DNA from: an uncultured bacterium
Lineage (GTDB): Bacteria > Bacillota > Clostridia > Oscillospirales > Oscillospiraceae
NCBI GenBank assembly: GCA_948469375.1
Contig: CAOKLO010000001.1
Location: 1 to 64,000 of the forward strand
Direction of reading: 5' to 3'
DNA length: 64,000 nt
Both the position numbers and the translations under genes were made by a program. Below the pieces are notes generated by a model, which was given only the letters and a program-made list of their open reading frames with translations, ran no database searches and had not been told where the DNA came from. Below are positions 29,645 through 37,770 of this stretch, in pieces. The first letter of the stretch is position 1; each line of letters opens with the position of its first letter.

Positions 29645-31688
29645 CAAGAAGTTTTATATCACCACCCCCATTTACTATCCCTCGGGCAAGCTGCACATCG
29701 GCCACGCCTACTGCACCGTGGCCACCGACGCTATGGCCCGGTATAAGCGGCTGAGCGGTTATGACGTGATGTTCCTCACCGGCACCGACGAGCACGGCCA
29801 GAAGATCGAGGGCAAGGCCAAGGAGGCGGGGGTCACCCCCCAGCAGTTTGTGGACGGCATCGTGGCCGCTCCCGGGGGAGTGCTGGATTTGTGGAAGCTG
29901 ATGAACGTGTCCTATGACCGGTTCATCCGCACCACCGACGGCTACCATGTGGAGGCCATCCAAAAAATCTTCAAGGCCATGTACGACAAGGGCGACATCT
30001 ACAAGGGCACCTACAAGGGCAAGTACTGCAAGGACTGCGAGGCGTTCTGGACGGAGAGCCAGCTGGTGGACGGCAAGTGCCCCGACTGCGGCCGGGAGGT
30101 CCACGACGCGGAGGAGGAGGCCTATTTCTTCCGGGCCTCCAAGTACGCCGACCGGGTGCGGGACCTGCTGCTGAACACCGATTTCCTGGAGCCCCGGAGC
30201 CGGGTAAACGAGATGGTGAACAACTTCATCGACTGCGAGGGCGGCCTTCAGGACCTGTGCGTCTCCCGCACCTCCTTCACCTGGGGCGTGCCCGTGGACT
30301 TTGACCCGGGACATGTGGTCTACGTGTGGCTGGACGCGCTGTTCAACTATATGACTGCTCTAGGTTATCAAAACAGCCAATATAACGATCTGGAGAAGTT
30401 TTGGCCCGCCGACGTGCATTTTATCGGCAAGGAAATCGTCCGGTTCCACTCCATCTACTGGCCCGCCTTCCTCATGAGCCTGGACCTGCCCCTGCCCAAA
30501 AAGGTGTACGGCCACGGCTGGCTGCTGCTGGACGGAGGCAAGATGTCCAAGTCCAAGGGCAACGTGGTGGACCCCTATCTGCTGTCCCAGCGGTACGGGG
30601 TGGACGCTCTGCGGTTTTTCCTGCTGCGCACCTTCCCCTTCGGCTCCGACGGCAATTTCTCCAACGAGCTGCTGATCCAGACCATCAACACCGACCTGGC
30701 CAACGACCTGGGCAACCTGGTCAGCCGCACCACCGCCATGGCGGAGAAGTATTTCGGCGGGACCCTGCCCCAGGGCGCCGGGGCCACTCCGGCGGAGCGG
30801 GCGGTGGCCGCCGCGGCCGCGGCGGGCCACGAGGTGACTGAGGGCGCCTTGCACGGCGAGGGCTGCCGGTTTGACGGTGAGCTCATCGGCTTGGCCGCTG
30901 GTCTGCGCCGCCGCTACGAGGCGCAGATGGAGAAGTTCCAGTTTCAGAACGCTCTGGAGGAGGTCTTCAGGGTCATCCAGCGGGCCAACAAGTATATTGA
31001 TGAGAACGCCCCCTGGGCGCTGGCAAAGGACATGGACGCCAACGGCCCCCGGCTGGCCCATGTGCTTTACAACCTGCTGGAAACCGTCCGGGTGTGCACG
31101 GTGCTGCTGACCCCCTTCATGCCCGAGAGCTGCGGGAAGATTTTCGTTCAGATCGGCGCGGACCAGTCCGCACAGACCTGGGACAGCGCCGCGCAATGGG
31201 GTGCGCTCCCTGCCGGCGTATCCGTCTCCAAGGGCGAGAACCTGTTCCCCCGCATCGACATGGACAAGGAGCTGGCCGAGCTGGAGCGTATTCAGGAGGA
31301 GGCCCGTAAAGCCGCCCTGCCCGCCATCGAGCTGGAGCCCCAGCTGGAGGAGAAAGTGGACTTCGACACCTTCTGCAAGTCCGATTTCCGGGCCGTGAAG
31401 GTCAAGGACTGCCAGAACGTGAAAAAATCCGACAAGCTGCTGAAGTTCACTCTGGACGACGGCACGGGGACCGACCGGCAGATCCTGTCCGGCATTGCCA
31501 AGTGGTACAAGCCGGAGGACCTGATCGGCAAGACCCTGGTGGCCATCGTCAACCTGCCCCCCCGCAAGATGATGGGCCAGGTGAGCCAGGGAATGCTCAT
31601 CTCCGCCGTCCACACCGAGAGGGGCGAGGAGTGCCTCCACCTGCTGATGGTGGACGATACCATTCCCGCCGGAGCCAAGCTGTGTTGA
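29637..31688 (+). CDS. metG: Methionyl-tRNA synthetase with C-terminal tRNA-binding domain
   Basis: 683 residues. Charges initiator and elongator tRNA-Met. The HIGH motif is at residues 20-23 (SGKLHIGHAY), the zinc knuckle at CKDCEAFW...CPDCGRE, and the KMSKS loop at GGKMSKSKGNVVDP. The last ~110 residues are the EMAP-II/Trbp111-like tRNA-binding domain (FDTFCKSDFRAVKVKDC...PPRKMMGQVSQGMLISA). The Ala-rich stretch AGATPAERAVAAAAAAGHE follows the catalytic part. The start overlaps the preceding membrane gene. Confidence 0.98.
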   Translation: MNDKKFYITTPIYYPSGKLHIGHAYCTVATDAMARYKRLSGYDVMFLTGTDEHGQKIEGKAKEAGVTPQQFVDGIVAAPGGVLDLWKLMNVSYDRFIRTTDGYHVEAIQKIFKAMYDKGDIYKGTYKGKYCKDCEAFWTESQLVDGKCPDCGREVHDAEEEAYFFRASKYADRVRDLLLNTDFLEPRSRVNEMVNNFIDCEGGLQDLCVSRTSFTWGVPVDFDPGHVVYVWLDALFNYMTALGYQNSQYNDLEKFWPADVHFIGKEIVRFHSIYWPAFLMSLDLPLPKKVYGHGWLLLDGGKMSKSKGNVVDPYLLSQRYGVDALRFFLLRTFPFGSDGNFSNELLIQTINTDLANDLGNLVSRTTAMAEKYFGGTLPQGAGATPAERAVAAAAAAGHEVTEGALHGEGCRFDGELIGLAAGLRRRYEAQMEKFQFQNALEEVFRVIQRANKYIDENAPWALAKDMDANGPRLAHVLYNLLETVRVCTVLLTPFMPESCGKIFVQIGADQSAQTWDSAAQWGALPAGVSVSKGENLFPRIDMDKELAELERIQEEARKAALPAIELEPQLEEKVDFDTFCKSDFRAVKVKDCQNVKKSDKLLKFTLDDGTGTDRQILSGIAKWYKPEDLIGKTLVAIVNLPPRKMMGQVSQGMLISAVHTERGEECLHLLMVDDTIPAGAKLC

Positions 31689-31712
31689 GCGCGTCAATTT
31701 TCCTCAGAATAG

Positions 31713-31741
31713 TGGACAATTCCTCCGGCGTATGATAAAAT
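31713..31741 (+). promoter_or_regulatory. Promoter of the lipoprotein-tatD unit
   Basis: TGGACA (31713-31718), 17-bp spacer, TAAAAT (31736-31741). Confidence 0.7.
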
Positions 31742-31804
31742 ATTTCCTACCGCACGGGAAGCCGGGCGGCGGAAAGCAGTTGAGAAAAAAGAGGTGCATT
31801 TTTG

Positions 31805-32455
31805 ATGAAACGAATTCGTTCCTTATTGCTGGCACTGATTATGCTGGCATCTCTGGCGGCCTGCGGCAAGGACGGGCTGGACCTGAACCCCAACAGCAAC
31901 AGCTCCAGCAGCCCCAGCGGCTCTGACAATTCCACCAGCCCGGACAGCACCCCCAGCAGCTCCAACGACGTCATCACGCCAGAGGACGGTATGGCCATCG
32001 GTTACGAGGGCGACACCCTGCGCACGGTTTTCTTTGACATGAAAATCGAGAATCCCCAGACCTGCGACGAGTTCGACGGTCTCACGCCCGACGAGGGCTA
32101 CAAGTTCCTCACCGCCGACCTGACCCTGTACAATTATACCGACTACTCCCAGCTCATGTTCGACACCGACTTTGAGGTGATTTGGGACCTGGACGACGAC
32201 GACGCCTGGGCCTGGCCCGAGTGCAACGAGACCACCGACGGGAACGGCGAGCCGGAGTATTCCGTCCGCTCCGATAAACAGCTGCCCATCGAGTACACCT
32301 TGGGAATCCATAAGAGTCAGACCGGTCTGCTGCTCTATCAGGTGCCTGCGGACAGCACCGACTTCTTCATCGCCTTCTACGAGGTCTTTGCCCCCGAGGA
32401 GGAGGGCGATGAGCCCGAGTACGGCGACTCCTTCTTCGTCCGTTTCAGCGAGTGA
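31805..32455 (+). CDS. Putative lipoprotein with acidic extracellular domain
   Basis: 216 residues from ATG 31805 (AGAGGTG upstream). Signal peptide with a lipobox LASLAAC, so the cysteine would be lipidated and the protein held on the outer face of the membrane. A Ser/Asn-rich linker (about 40 residues) leads to a beta-rich, acidic domain (GDTLRTVFFDMKIENPQ...YKFLTADLTLYNYTD) that resembles the DUF4352-type immunoglobulin-like domains of Gram-positive lipoproteins. No function can be assigned. It has its own promoter, and tatD follows immediately. Confidence 0.85.
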   Translation: MKRIRSLLLALIMLASLAACGKDGLDLNPNSNSSSSPSGSDNSTSPDSTPSSSNDVITPEDGMAIGYEGDTLRTVFFDMKIENPQTCDEFDGLTPDEGYKFLTADLTLYNYTDYSQLMFDTDFEVIWDLDDDDAWAWPECNETTDGNGEPEYSVRSDKQLPIEYTLGIHKSQTGLLLYQVPADSTDFFIAFYEVFAPEEEGDEPEYGDSFFVRFSE

Positions 32456-32457
32456 GC

Positions 32458-33228
32458 ATGAGGCTGTTTGACACCCACGCCCACTATGACGCCCGCCAGT
32501 TCGACTCCGACCGGGACCAGGTGCTGTCCGCCCTGCCCGGTCAGGGTGTGGAGCTGGTGGTCAACCCCGGCTGCGATCTGAACAGCTCCCGGAAAGCCGT
32601 TGAGCTTGCCGGGAGCTATCCCTTCCTCTATGCCGCCGTGGGCGTGCACCCAGAGGACTGCGCAGACTGGAGCGATGGGGACGTGGAGGAGCTTCGGGCT
32701 CTGGCGGCAAAGCCCAAGGTGGTGGCCATCGGCGAAATCGGTTTGGATTACTATTGGCCGGAAAACCCGCCCCGGGAGCTGCAAAAGCGGGCGTTTTGGG
32801 CCCAGCTGGTCCTGGCCCGGGAGCTGGACCTGCCCGTCATCGTCCACGACCGGGAGGCCCACGGGGACAGCATGGATATTGTGCGGGAATTCCCCGGCGT
32901 GCGGGGCGTGTTTCACTGCTTCTCCGGCAGCGCCGAAATGGCCCGGGAGCTGGTAAAGCTGGGGTGGATGATTTCCTTCACCGGAGTGCTCACCTACAAG
33001 AACGCCCGTAAAGCGGCGGAAGCCGTCCAGGCCGTCCCCTTGGACCGGATCATGATCGAGACCGACAGCCCCTATATGGCTCCCGTCCCCCACCGGGGAA
33101 TGCGGAACCAGTCCGGTTATGTGGCCCATGTCTGTGAGCGGCTGGCCGAATTGAAGGGAATCACGCCGGAGGAGTGCTCCAGGGTCACGCTGGAGAATGG
33201 GAGGCGTTTTTTCTGTATTCCGGGGTGA
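32458..33228 (+). CDS. tatD: TatD family metal-dependent hydrolase
   Basis: 256 residues. TIM-barrel amidohydrolase-type deoxyribonuclease. Metal ligands are in place: DTHAHYD at the N-terminus, IGEIGLDYYW, VIVHDREAHGD, FHCFSGS and IETDSPYMAPVPHRG. ATG 32458 is used; an upstream GTG at 32452 overlaps the lipoprotein stop, and either may serve. No strong ribosome site is seen, so translation is probably coupled to the upstream gene. Confidence 0.95.
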   Translation: MRLFDTHAHYDARQFDSDRDQVLSALPGQGVELVVNPGCDLNSSRKAVELAGSYPFLYAAVGVHPEDCADWSDGDVEELRALAAKPKVVAIGEIGLDYYWPENPPRELQKRAFWAQLVLARELDLPVIVHDREAHGDSMDIVREFPGVRGVFHCFSGSAEMARELVKLGWMISFTGVLTYKNARKAAEAVQAVPLDRIMIETDSPYMAPVPHRGMRNQSGYVAHVCERLAELKGITPEECSRVTLENGRRFFCIPG

Positions 33229-33320
33229 ATATCAATTTGTGGAATTTTCAGGTTTTTTGTGGAAGCGGCTGAAAATTTGTTCCAAAATGACGTCATTTTC
33301 GGTTTTTTTTCAAAGTCCGC

Positions 33321-33349
33321 TTGACAGTACTCTACACGGGTGTTATACT
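33321..33349 (+). promoter_or_regulatory. Strong promoter of the cold-shock gene
   Basis: TTGACA (33321-33326), 17-bp spacer, TATACT (33344-33349). Predicted leader about 110 bases. Confidence 0.88.
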
Positions 33350-33380
33350 GACAATGGTTTTGATGTATGAACTGATTTGT

Positions 33381-33420
33381 GTCCGCTCTTTCGTACATGC
33401 GAAGGGGCGGACTTTTTTCT
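33381..33420 (+). terminator. Terminator-like hairpin inside the cold-shock leader
   Basis: GTCCGCTCTTTCG-TACATG-CGAAGGGGCGGAC (33381-33412) followed by TTTTTT. It lies between the promoter and the start codon, about 25-55 bases after the predicted +1, so it could act as an attenuator or release a short RNA. Confidence 0.7.
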
Positions 33421-33465
33421 TCTACTTTCAAAACGAATTTTTTACAGATTAGGAGGATATAGGAA

Positions 33466-33684
33466 ATGAACGGTACTGTGAAATGGTTCAACGCAGAAAA
33501 GGGCTACGGCTTCATCACTCCCGACGACGGCACTGAGGACGTGTTTGTGCACTTCTCCGCCATCGTGGCCGAGGGCTACAAGAAGCTGCTGGAGGGTCAG
33601 AAGGTAACCTTCGAAACCGAGCCCGACCCCCGCGGCGCTAAGGGCGTGCGCGCCACCAACGTGGTCGCTCAGGCTGAGGCGTAA
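33466..33684 (+). CDS. Cold-shock protein, CspA family
   Basis: 72 residues; single OB-fold RNA chaperone. RNP1 KGYGFIT and RNP2 DVFVHFSAI are both intact, in [29 protein letters not shown] provides a strong ribosome site. It is monocistronic, with a perfect 15-bp terminator downstream, and has an unusual terminator-like structure in the leader. Confidence 0.97.
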   Translation: MNGTVKWFNAEKGYGFITPDDGTEDVFVHFSAIVAEGYKKLLEGQKVTFETEPDPRGAKGVRATNVVAQAEA

Positions 33685-33700
33685 TTCCGGATTGCACAGA

Positions 33701-33738
33701 AAAAGGACCTGCCGTTTGGACGGCAGGTCCTTTTCATT
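33701..33738. terminator. Bidirectional terminator between csp and the DUF896 gene
   Basis: AAAAGGACCTGCCGT (33701-33715), loop TTGG, ACGGCAGGTCCTTTT (33720-33734): a perfect 15-bp stem with A-run and T-run on either side. Confidence 0.9.
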
Positions 33739-33940
33739 TCCTCTTTTTCAGCTTATGCTTCGTCCCGTCCGGGTCCACAAAATAGGTATTTTCCAAATGG
33801 CCGGTGAGGCTGGCCTTCACACTGTCGATATACTCCTGCCGCAGGGCGTCCCGCTCAGCCAACTCCCCGGGCGTCAGGGTATCTCCCGCCTTCACCCGGC
33901 GGGCCAGCTCGTTGATGCGATCGATTTTCTTTTGTTCCAT
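33734..33940 (-). CDS. DUF896 (UPF0291, YnzC-like) small protein
   Basis: 68 residues: EQKKIDRINELARRVKAGDTLTPGELAERDALRQEYID is the conserved helical hairpin of the YnzC/UPF0291 family, followed by a short tail ending KLKKRK. Function unknown; in Bacillus a member is linked to the SOS regulon, which cannot be inferred here. It abuts ylmH (its start codon shares a base with the ylmH stop), so it is translated from the same mRNA. Confidence 0.9.
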   Translation of the reverse strand: MEQKKIDRINELARRVKAGDTLTPGELAERDALRQEYIDSVKASLTGHLENTYFVDPDGTKHKLKKRK

Positions 33941-34734
33941 TACAAATACCTCTCGATCTCAATGATGGTGCGCCCCTTTCGGGACTGGCCGCCTACGGTC
34001 TTGACCACGCACTTTCCCAGCCCCCGGCAGGTGAGCACGTCTCCCTCCCCCACCGGCCGGTCCGGCTTAAGGCATTCCCTGTGGTTGACGGACACCCGGC
34101 CCCCGGTAACCGCGTCCGCCGCCCTACCCCGGGCCAGGGAGAAACCGGACGCCAGCACCGCGTCCAGCCGCAGGGCCGCCACAGTGTCGTGGATCAGCTT
34201 GACCTCCGCCGGGGCGGGAGTCAGCTCGCTCAGGGAAATATCCTTCAGCCTCAGCCGGTAACGCCCTGCCTGGTCGAATTGGGACATAATGATGGGAGCC
34301 GCCTCCTTCAGGCAGACGATCTGCGCGAACGTTTCGCCCACCAGGATATCCCCCACCCTCTCCCGGGTCAGGCCGATGCCCATGAGCCCACCCAGCAGGT
34401 CCCGGTGGGTTAGGTCCGCACCAGTGGGCGGGTAAGCGGCCTCCACGGCGGCCAGCTCCTCCTCCGCCATCCAGTCCTCCGGGTCCTGCCAGTCGGGCAG
34501 GAACACGCACACTGTACGCTCCGCGCCCTCATAGCCGCCGCAGAACAGGTGCCTGGGGTGACCGGACGCGGCCAGCAAGGGCTCCAGCGCCGCCCGCTGG
34601 GCGGGAGAAAGAAACTGGGTGGCGCTGGGAATAGCGCGGTTTCGGGTCCGGTCCAGCTGGTCCAGCGCCCGGGCCAGAACGATGCGCTCCCCCCAGTCCT
34701 TGGAGAATTTGTTTAACAGTTCGGTTTTGTTCAT
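33940..34734 (-). CDS. ylmH: S4-domain RNA-binding protein, YlmH family
   Basis: 264 residues from ATG 34734, which overlaps the stop of the nudix gene (ATGA). The N-terminal domain is of YlmH type (LLNKFSKDWGERIVLARALDQ; FCGGYEGAERTVCVFLPDW; LGIxx-like GIGLTRERVGDILVG). The C-terminal S4 domain (LDAVLASGFSLARGRAADAVTGGRVSVNHREC) binds RNA. In other Firmicutes YlmH sits in the cell-division cluster and acts in ribosome-associated quality control; here it is outside that cluster. Confidence 0.93.
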   Translation of the reverse strand: MNKTELLNKFSKDWGERIVLARALDQLDRTRNRAIPSATQFLSPAQRAALEPLLAASGHPRHLFCGGYEGAERTVCVFLPDWQDPEDWMAEEELAAVEAAYPPTGADLTHRDLLGGLMGIGLTRERVGDILVGETFAQIVCLKEAAPIIMSQFDQAGRYRLRLKDISLSELTPAPAEVKLIHDTVAALRLDAVLASGFSLARGRAADAVTGGRVSVNHRECLKPDRPVGEGDVLTCRGLGKCVVKTVGGQSRKGRTIIEIERYL

Positions 34735-35138
34735 ATTGCGCCTCGCCTCTGGGCCTCTTCCATCAGCTTGGGCTGGATCAGCGGATAGGTCCAACGCTCA
34801 GGCAGGCCGTCCATCAGATAGATTTCCCCGATTTCGTGATGTAATCCACCGTCAAAAGCGGTGATCTCCGCACAGTACAGCATACCGTGATCCCGGAAGG
34901 AATAGGCACACACCGGAGTCAGCGTGAACGCCGACGCGCCGGTCTCCTCCGCCAACTCCCGCCGCGCCGTTTCCAGGATGGTTTCCCCCGGCTCCCGGCG
35001 TCCGCCGGGAATCTCCAGAGTGTCCCGGTCCCGGTGGCGGCAGAACACCCACTTACCCTGATATTTGGCCATGATAACCGCGTATTTCAGCAGGGCGGCA
35101 TCCACGTGGTCATAGAACCTGACTTTGAGCTGTTCCAT
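34731..35138 (-). CDS. Nudix hydrolase
   Basis: 135 residues from ATG 35138 (TAGGAG nine bases upstream; an ATG three codons earlier lies too close to it). The Nudix box is complete: GGRREPGETILETARRELAEETGA, with the metal-binding REL.EE core. The N-terminus (DHVDAALLKYAVIMAKYQGKWVFCRHRDRDTLEIPGG) resembles 8-oxo-dGTP/NUDIX proteins of MutT type, but the substrate cannot be read from sequence. It is coupled to ylmH by a 4-base overlap. Confidence 0.9.
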   Translation of the reverse strand: MEQLKVRFYDHVDAALLKYAVIMAKYQGKWVFCRHRDRDTLEIPGGRREPGETILETARRELAEETGASAFTLTPVCAYSFRDHGMLYCAEITAFDGGLHHEIGEIYLMDGLPERWTYPLIQPKLMEEAQRRGAI

Positions 35139-35165
35139 CCCTTCCATCTCCTACGGTTTCAATGT

Positions 35166-35200
35166 AAAGGGCCGTGCCTTCCATAGCACGGCCCTTTTTT
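35166..35200. terminator. Terminator-like hairpin between rubrerythrin and the nudix gene
   Basis: AAAGGGCCGTGC-CTTCCATA-GCACGGCCCTTTTTT. On the minus strand it lies directly after rubrerythrin; the T-run is longer on the plus strand. Confidence 0.7.
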
Positions 35201-35208
35201 GGCGGGGC

Positions 35209-35742
35209 TTAGTAATTCTCAGCCTTGATCTCAAAGAAAGCCTGGGGATGGCCGCACACGGGGCACTCCGCCGGGGCCTCCACGCCATACTCCAGATGGC
35301 CGCAGTTCCGGCAGTACCACACCTTGACCTCGGCACGCTTGAACACCTCGCTGTTGGCCAGATTCTCGGCCAGCTTCACATAGCGGTCCTCGTGGCTCTT
35401 CTCGATCTTGGCCACGGCGTCAAAGGCGTCGGCCAGGGCGATAAAGCCCTCCTCCCGGGCGGTGGCCGCCATCTCCTTGTACATCTCAGTCCATTCCTCA
35501 TGCTCACCCTCGGCGGCGGCGATCAGGTTCTCGGCGGTGGAGCAGATGCCGCCCAGAGCCTTGAACCACAGCTTGGCGTGCTCCTTTTCATTGCCGGCGG
35601 TCTCCTCAAAGATGGCCGCGATCTGCTGATAGCCCTCCTTCCGGGCCTGGCTGGCATAGTAGGTGTACTTGTTCCGGGCCTGGGACTCCCCGGCAAAGGC
35701 TTTCCACAGGTTGGCCTCGGTCTTGCTGCCCTTGAGCTCCAT
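35209..35742 (-). CDS. rbr: Rubrerythrin
   Basis: 177 residues from ATG 35742 (GAGGAGGA upstream). Non-haem di-iron peroxidase that protects anaerobes from hydrogen peroxide. The N-terminal ferritin-like four-helix domain carries the expected Glu/His ligands (ANLWKAFAGESQARNKYTYYA; FEETAGNEKEHAKLW; FDAVAKIEKSHEDRY), and the C-terminal rubredoxin-like domain has CRNCGHLEYG and CPVCGHPQ for the single iron. A Fur/PerR-like box lies about 55 bases upstream of the start, so it is probably peroxide- or iron-regulated. Confidence 0.97.
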   Translation of the reverse strand: MELKGSKTEANLWKAFAGESQARNKYTYYASQARKEGYQQIAAIFEETAGNEKEHAKLWFKALGGICSTAENLIAAAEGEHEEWTEMYKEMAATAREEGFIALADAFDAVAKIEKSHEDRYVKLAENLANSEVFKRAEVKVWYCRNCGHLEYGVEAPAECPVCGHPQAFFEIKAENY

Positions 35743-35795
35743 AATGTATTCCTCCTCATGTTGATTTTGTTTCATTTGAACCGTGACCCTCTTAA

Positions 35796-35810
35796 TGAGA
35801 ATCATTCTTA
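35796..35810 (-). promoter_or_regulatory. Fur/PerR-like operator upstream of rubrerythrin
   Basis: TGAGAAT-C-ATTCTTA is a 7-1-7 near-palindrome (six of seven positions symmetric), in the form bound by Fur-family repressors. It sits close to the expected transcription start; a weak TTGCTT/TACTCT promoter can be drawn just upstream on the minus strand. Confidence 0.6.
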
Positions 35811-35877
35811 TCTAAGAGTAACATAGCGCAGCGGAAAAAGCAAGCCCTTTTTCTTTTTTCACAAATTCTTCCGCTTC

Positions 35878-37623
35878 TTACACCACCCGCTTCTGGGCGT
35901 TGTAGAGCTGGGCGTACTCTCCACCCTGCTCCAACAGCTCCTCGTGGGTGCCCTCCTCTAGGATGTGGTTCTCATCCACCACAATGATCCGGTGGGCGGA
36001 GCGGATGGTGGACAGGCGGTGGGCGATGATTAAGGTGGTGCGGCCCTTTGCCAGCTCGTCGAAGGCGGACTGAATGCGGGCCTCCGTCACCGAGTCCAGA
36101 GCGGAGGTGGCCTCGTCCAGAATGAGGATGGGCGGGTTTTTCAGGAAGATGCGGGCGATGGACACCCGCTGCTTTTGTCCACCGGACAGCATCACGCCCC
36201 GCTCCCCCACGTAAGTCTGAAAGCCGTCGGGCATAGACATGATATCGTCGTAAATTTCCGCCCTGCGCGCGGCCTCCACCACCTCCGACTCGGTGGCATC
36301 GGGGCGGCCATAGCGGATATTTTCCAGAATCGTCCCCGCGAACAGAAACACGTCCTGCTGGACGATGCCGATGTTATGCCGCAGGGAGCGCTGGCTCACC
36401 TCCCGCACGTCCTGGCCGTCCACCAGGATACGGCCCCCCGTCACGTCGTAAAACCGGGGGATGAGCTGGCACAGGGTGGACTTGCCGCCCCCGGATGGGC
36501 CCACCACCGCCACCGTCTCCCCCTGGAGGATGTGGATGGACACATGGTCCAGCACCGCCGGGCCCTCGTCGTAATGAAAGGACACATCGTCGATGAGGAT
36601 GTCCCCCCGGACCCCATTTATGTCCTTAGCGCCGGGAGCGTCCTTCACTGCGGGCTCCACCCGCATCAGCTCCACAAACCGCTTGAAGCCCGCCATGCCG
36701 TTGAGGAACTGCTCCACAAAGGCGGCCAGCTTGCGCACTGGGGTAAGGAAGGTGGAAATATACAGGGTGAAGGTGACCAGATCCACGAAATCCATTTCCC
36801 CCCGCATGATAAACCAGCCGCCCGCCGCCACGGCGAGCACGTTCATGACGGGCAGGGCAAACTCCAGCCCGCTGTGGTAAACGGCCATCGCTTTGTAGTA
36901 GTCCCGCTTGGCCCCCTTAAACTGCTCGTTGGCGGCCTGGAACTTCCGGTCCTCCTGGTCCTCGCTGGCAAAGGCCTTGGCGGTGCGCATTCCGGAGATG
37001 GAGGATTCCAGCTGGCCGTTGATGCCCGCCATGGTCTGCTTCTGACGCACAGAGGCCTCCATCATCCGCCTGCGCTGGATAATGGTGAACACCACGAAAA
37101 TCGGCACCACAGCAAAGACAATGAGGGCCAGCTTCCACTGGATGACCGCCATCATACAGCACGCGCCGATGAGGGTGACCGACGAGATGAACAGGTCCTC
37201 CGGGCCATGATGGGCCAGCTCCGTGATCTCGAACAGGTCGTTGGTGGCCCGGCTCATGAGCTGGCCGGTGCGGTTCTTGTCGTAGAAGGAAAAGGACAGG
37301 TCCTGCATGTGGCCGAACAGGTCCCGGCGGATATCGGCCTCGATGCGCACCCCCATCATGTGGCCCCAGTAGGTGACGATGAAATACATCACTGAGCGCA
37401 GAACATAGGCCCCCAGCAGAATGGCCATGACGGCGAAAAATGCACCGTACAGGTTCTGAGGCAGCAGGGTGTTCAGCGCCTCCCGGGAGGCGGCGGGAAA
37501 GGCCAAATCCACCAGGGCAATCCCCAGCGCACAGCACATATCCAGAATAAACAGCCCCAGGTGGGGCTTATAATAGGATAGAAAGATGGGGAGATACCTC
37601 CGCTGAAACCGGTCTGAAGCCAT
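35878..37623 (-). CDS. ABC exporter half-transporter (BmrA/MsbA type)
   Basis: 581 residues: a six-helix exporter membrane domain (residues 1-320) fused to an ATPase domain. Walker A GPSGGGKST, signature LSGGQKQR, Walker B ILILDEATSALD and the switch IIAHRLST are all intact, so it should work as a homodimer. Members export lipids or drugs; the substrate here is unknown. AAAGGAG precedes ATG 37623. It is transcribed from a promoter whose -35 overlaps that of the divergent AEC transporter gene. Confidence 0.94.
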   Translation of the reverse strand: MASDRFQRRYLPIFLSYYKPHLGLFILDMCCALGIALVDLAFPAASREALNTLLPQNLYGAFFAVMAILLGAYVLRSVMYFIVTYWGHMMGVRIEADIRRDLFGHMQDLSFSFYDKNRTGQLMSRATNDLFEITELAHHGPEDLFISSVTLIGACCMMAVIQWKLALIVFAVVPIFVVFTIIQRRRMMEASVRQKQTMAGINGQLESSISGMRTAKAFASEDQEDRKFQAANEQFKGAKRDYYKAMAVYHSGLEFALPVMNVLAVAAGGWFIMRGEMDFVDLVTFTLYISTFLTPVRKLAAFVEQFLNGMAGFKRFVELMRVEPAVKDAPGAKDINGVRGDILIDDVSFHYDEGPAVLDHVSIHILQGETVAVVGPSGGGKSTLCQLIPRFYDVTGGRILVDGQDVREVSQRSLRHNIGIVQQDVFLFAGTILENIRYGRPDATESEVVEAARRAEIYDDIMSMPDGFQTYVGERGVMLSGGQKQRVSIARIFLKNPPILILDEATSALDSVTEARIQSAFDELAKGRTTLIIAHRLSTIRSAHRIIVVDENHILEEGTHEELLEQGGEYAQLYNAQKRVV

Positions 37624-37668
37624 AGCCCCGACACTCCTTTACACGTTCTGAAAATTATATAATATATC

Positions 37669-37697
37669 AGTATAATCTAAGAGTCCGCACTTGTCAA
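37669..37697 (-). promoter_or_regulatory. Promoter of the ABC exporter, sharing its -35 with the divergent promoter
   Basis: Minus strand TTGACA (37692-37697), 17-bp spacer, TATACT (37669-37674). Confidence 0.85.
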
Positions 37698-37719
37698 CGG
37701 CGGAAAATTAGCTTATAAT
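37691..37719 (+). promoter_or_regulatory. Promoter of the AEC transporter gene, sharing its -35 with the divergent promoter
   Basis: Plus strand TTGTCA (37691-37696), 17-bp spacer, TATAAT (37714-37719). The seven bases TTGTCAA serve as -35 on both strands. Confidence 0.85.
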
Positions 37720-37770
37720 AGTGTGCTGTATCGCCAAATGGCGCGCAAAAGAGAGAGGATGGGATTCGTG

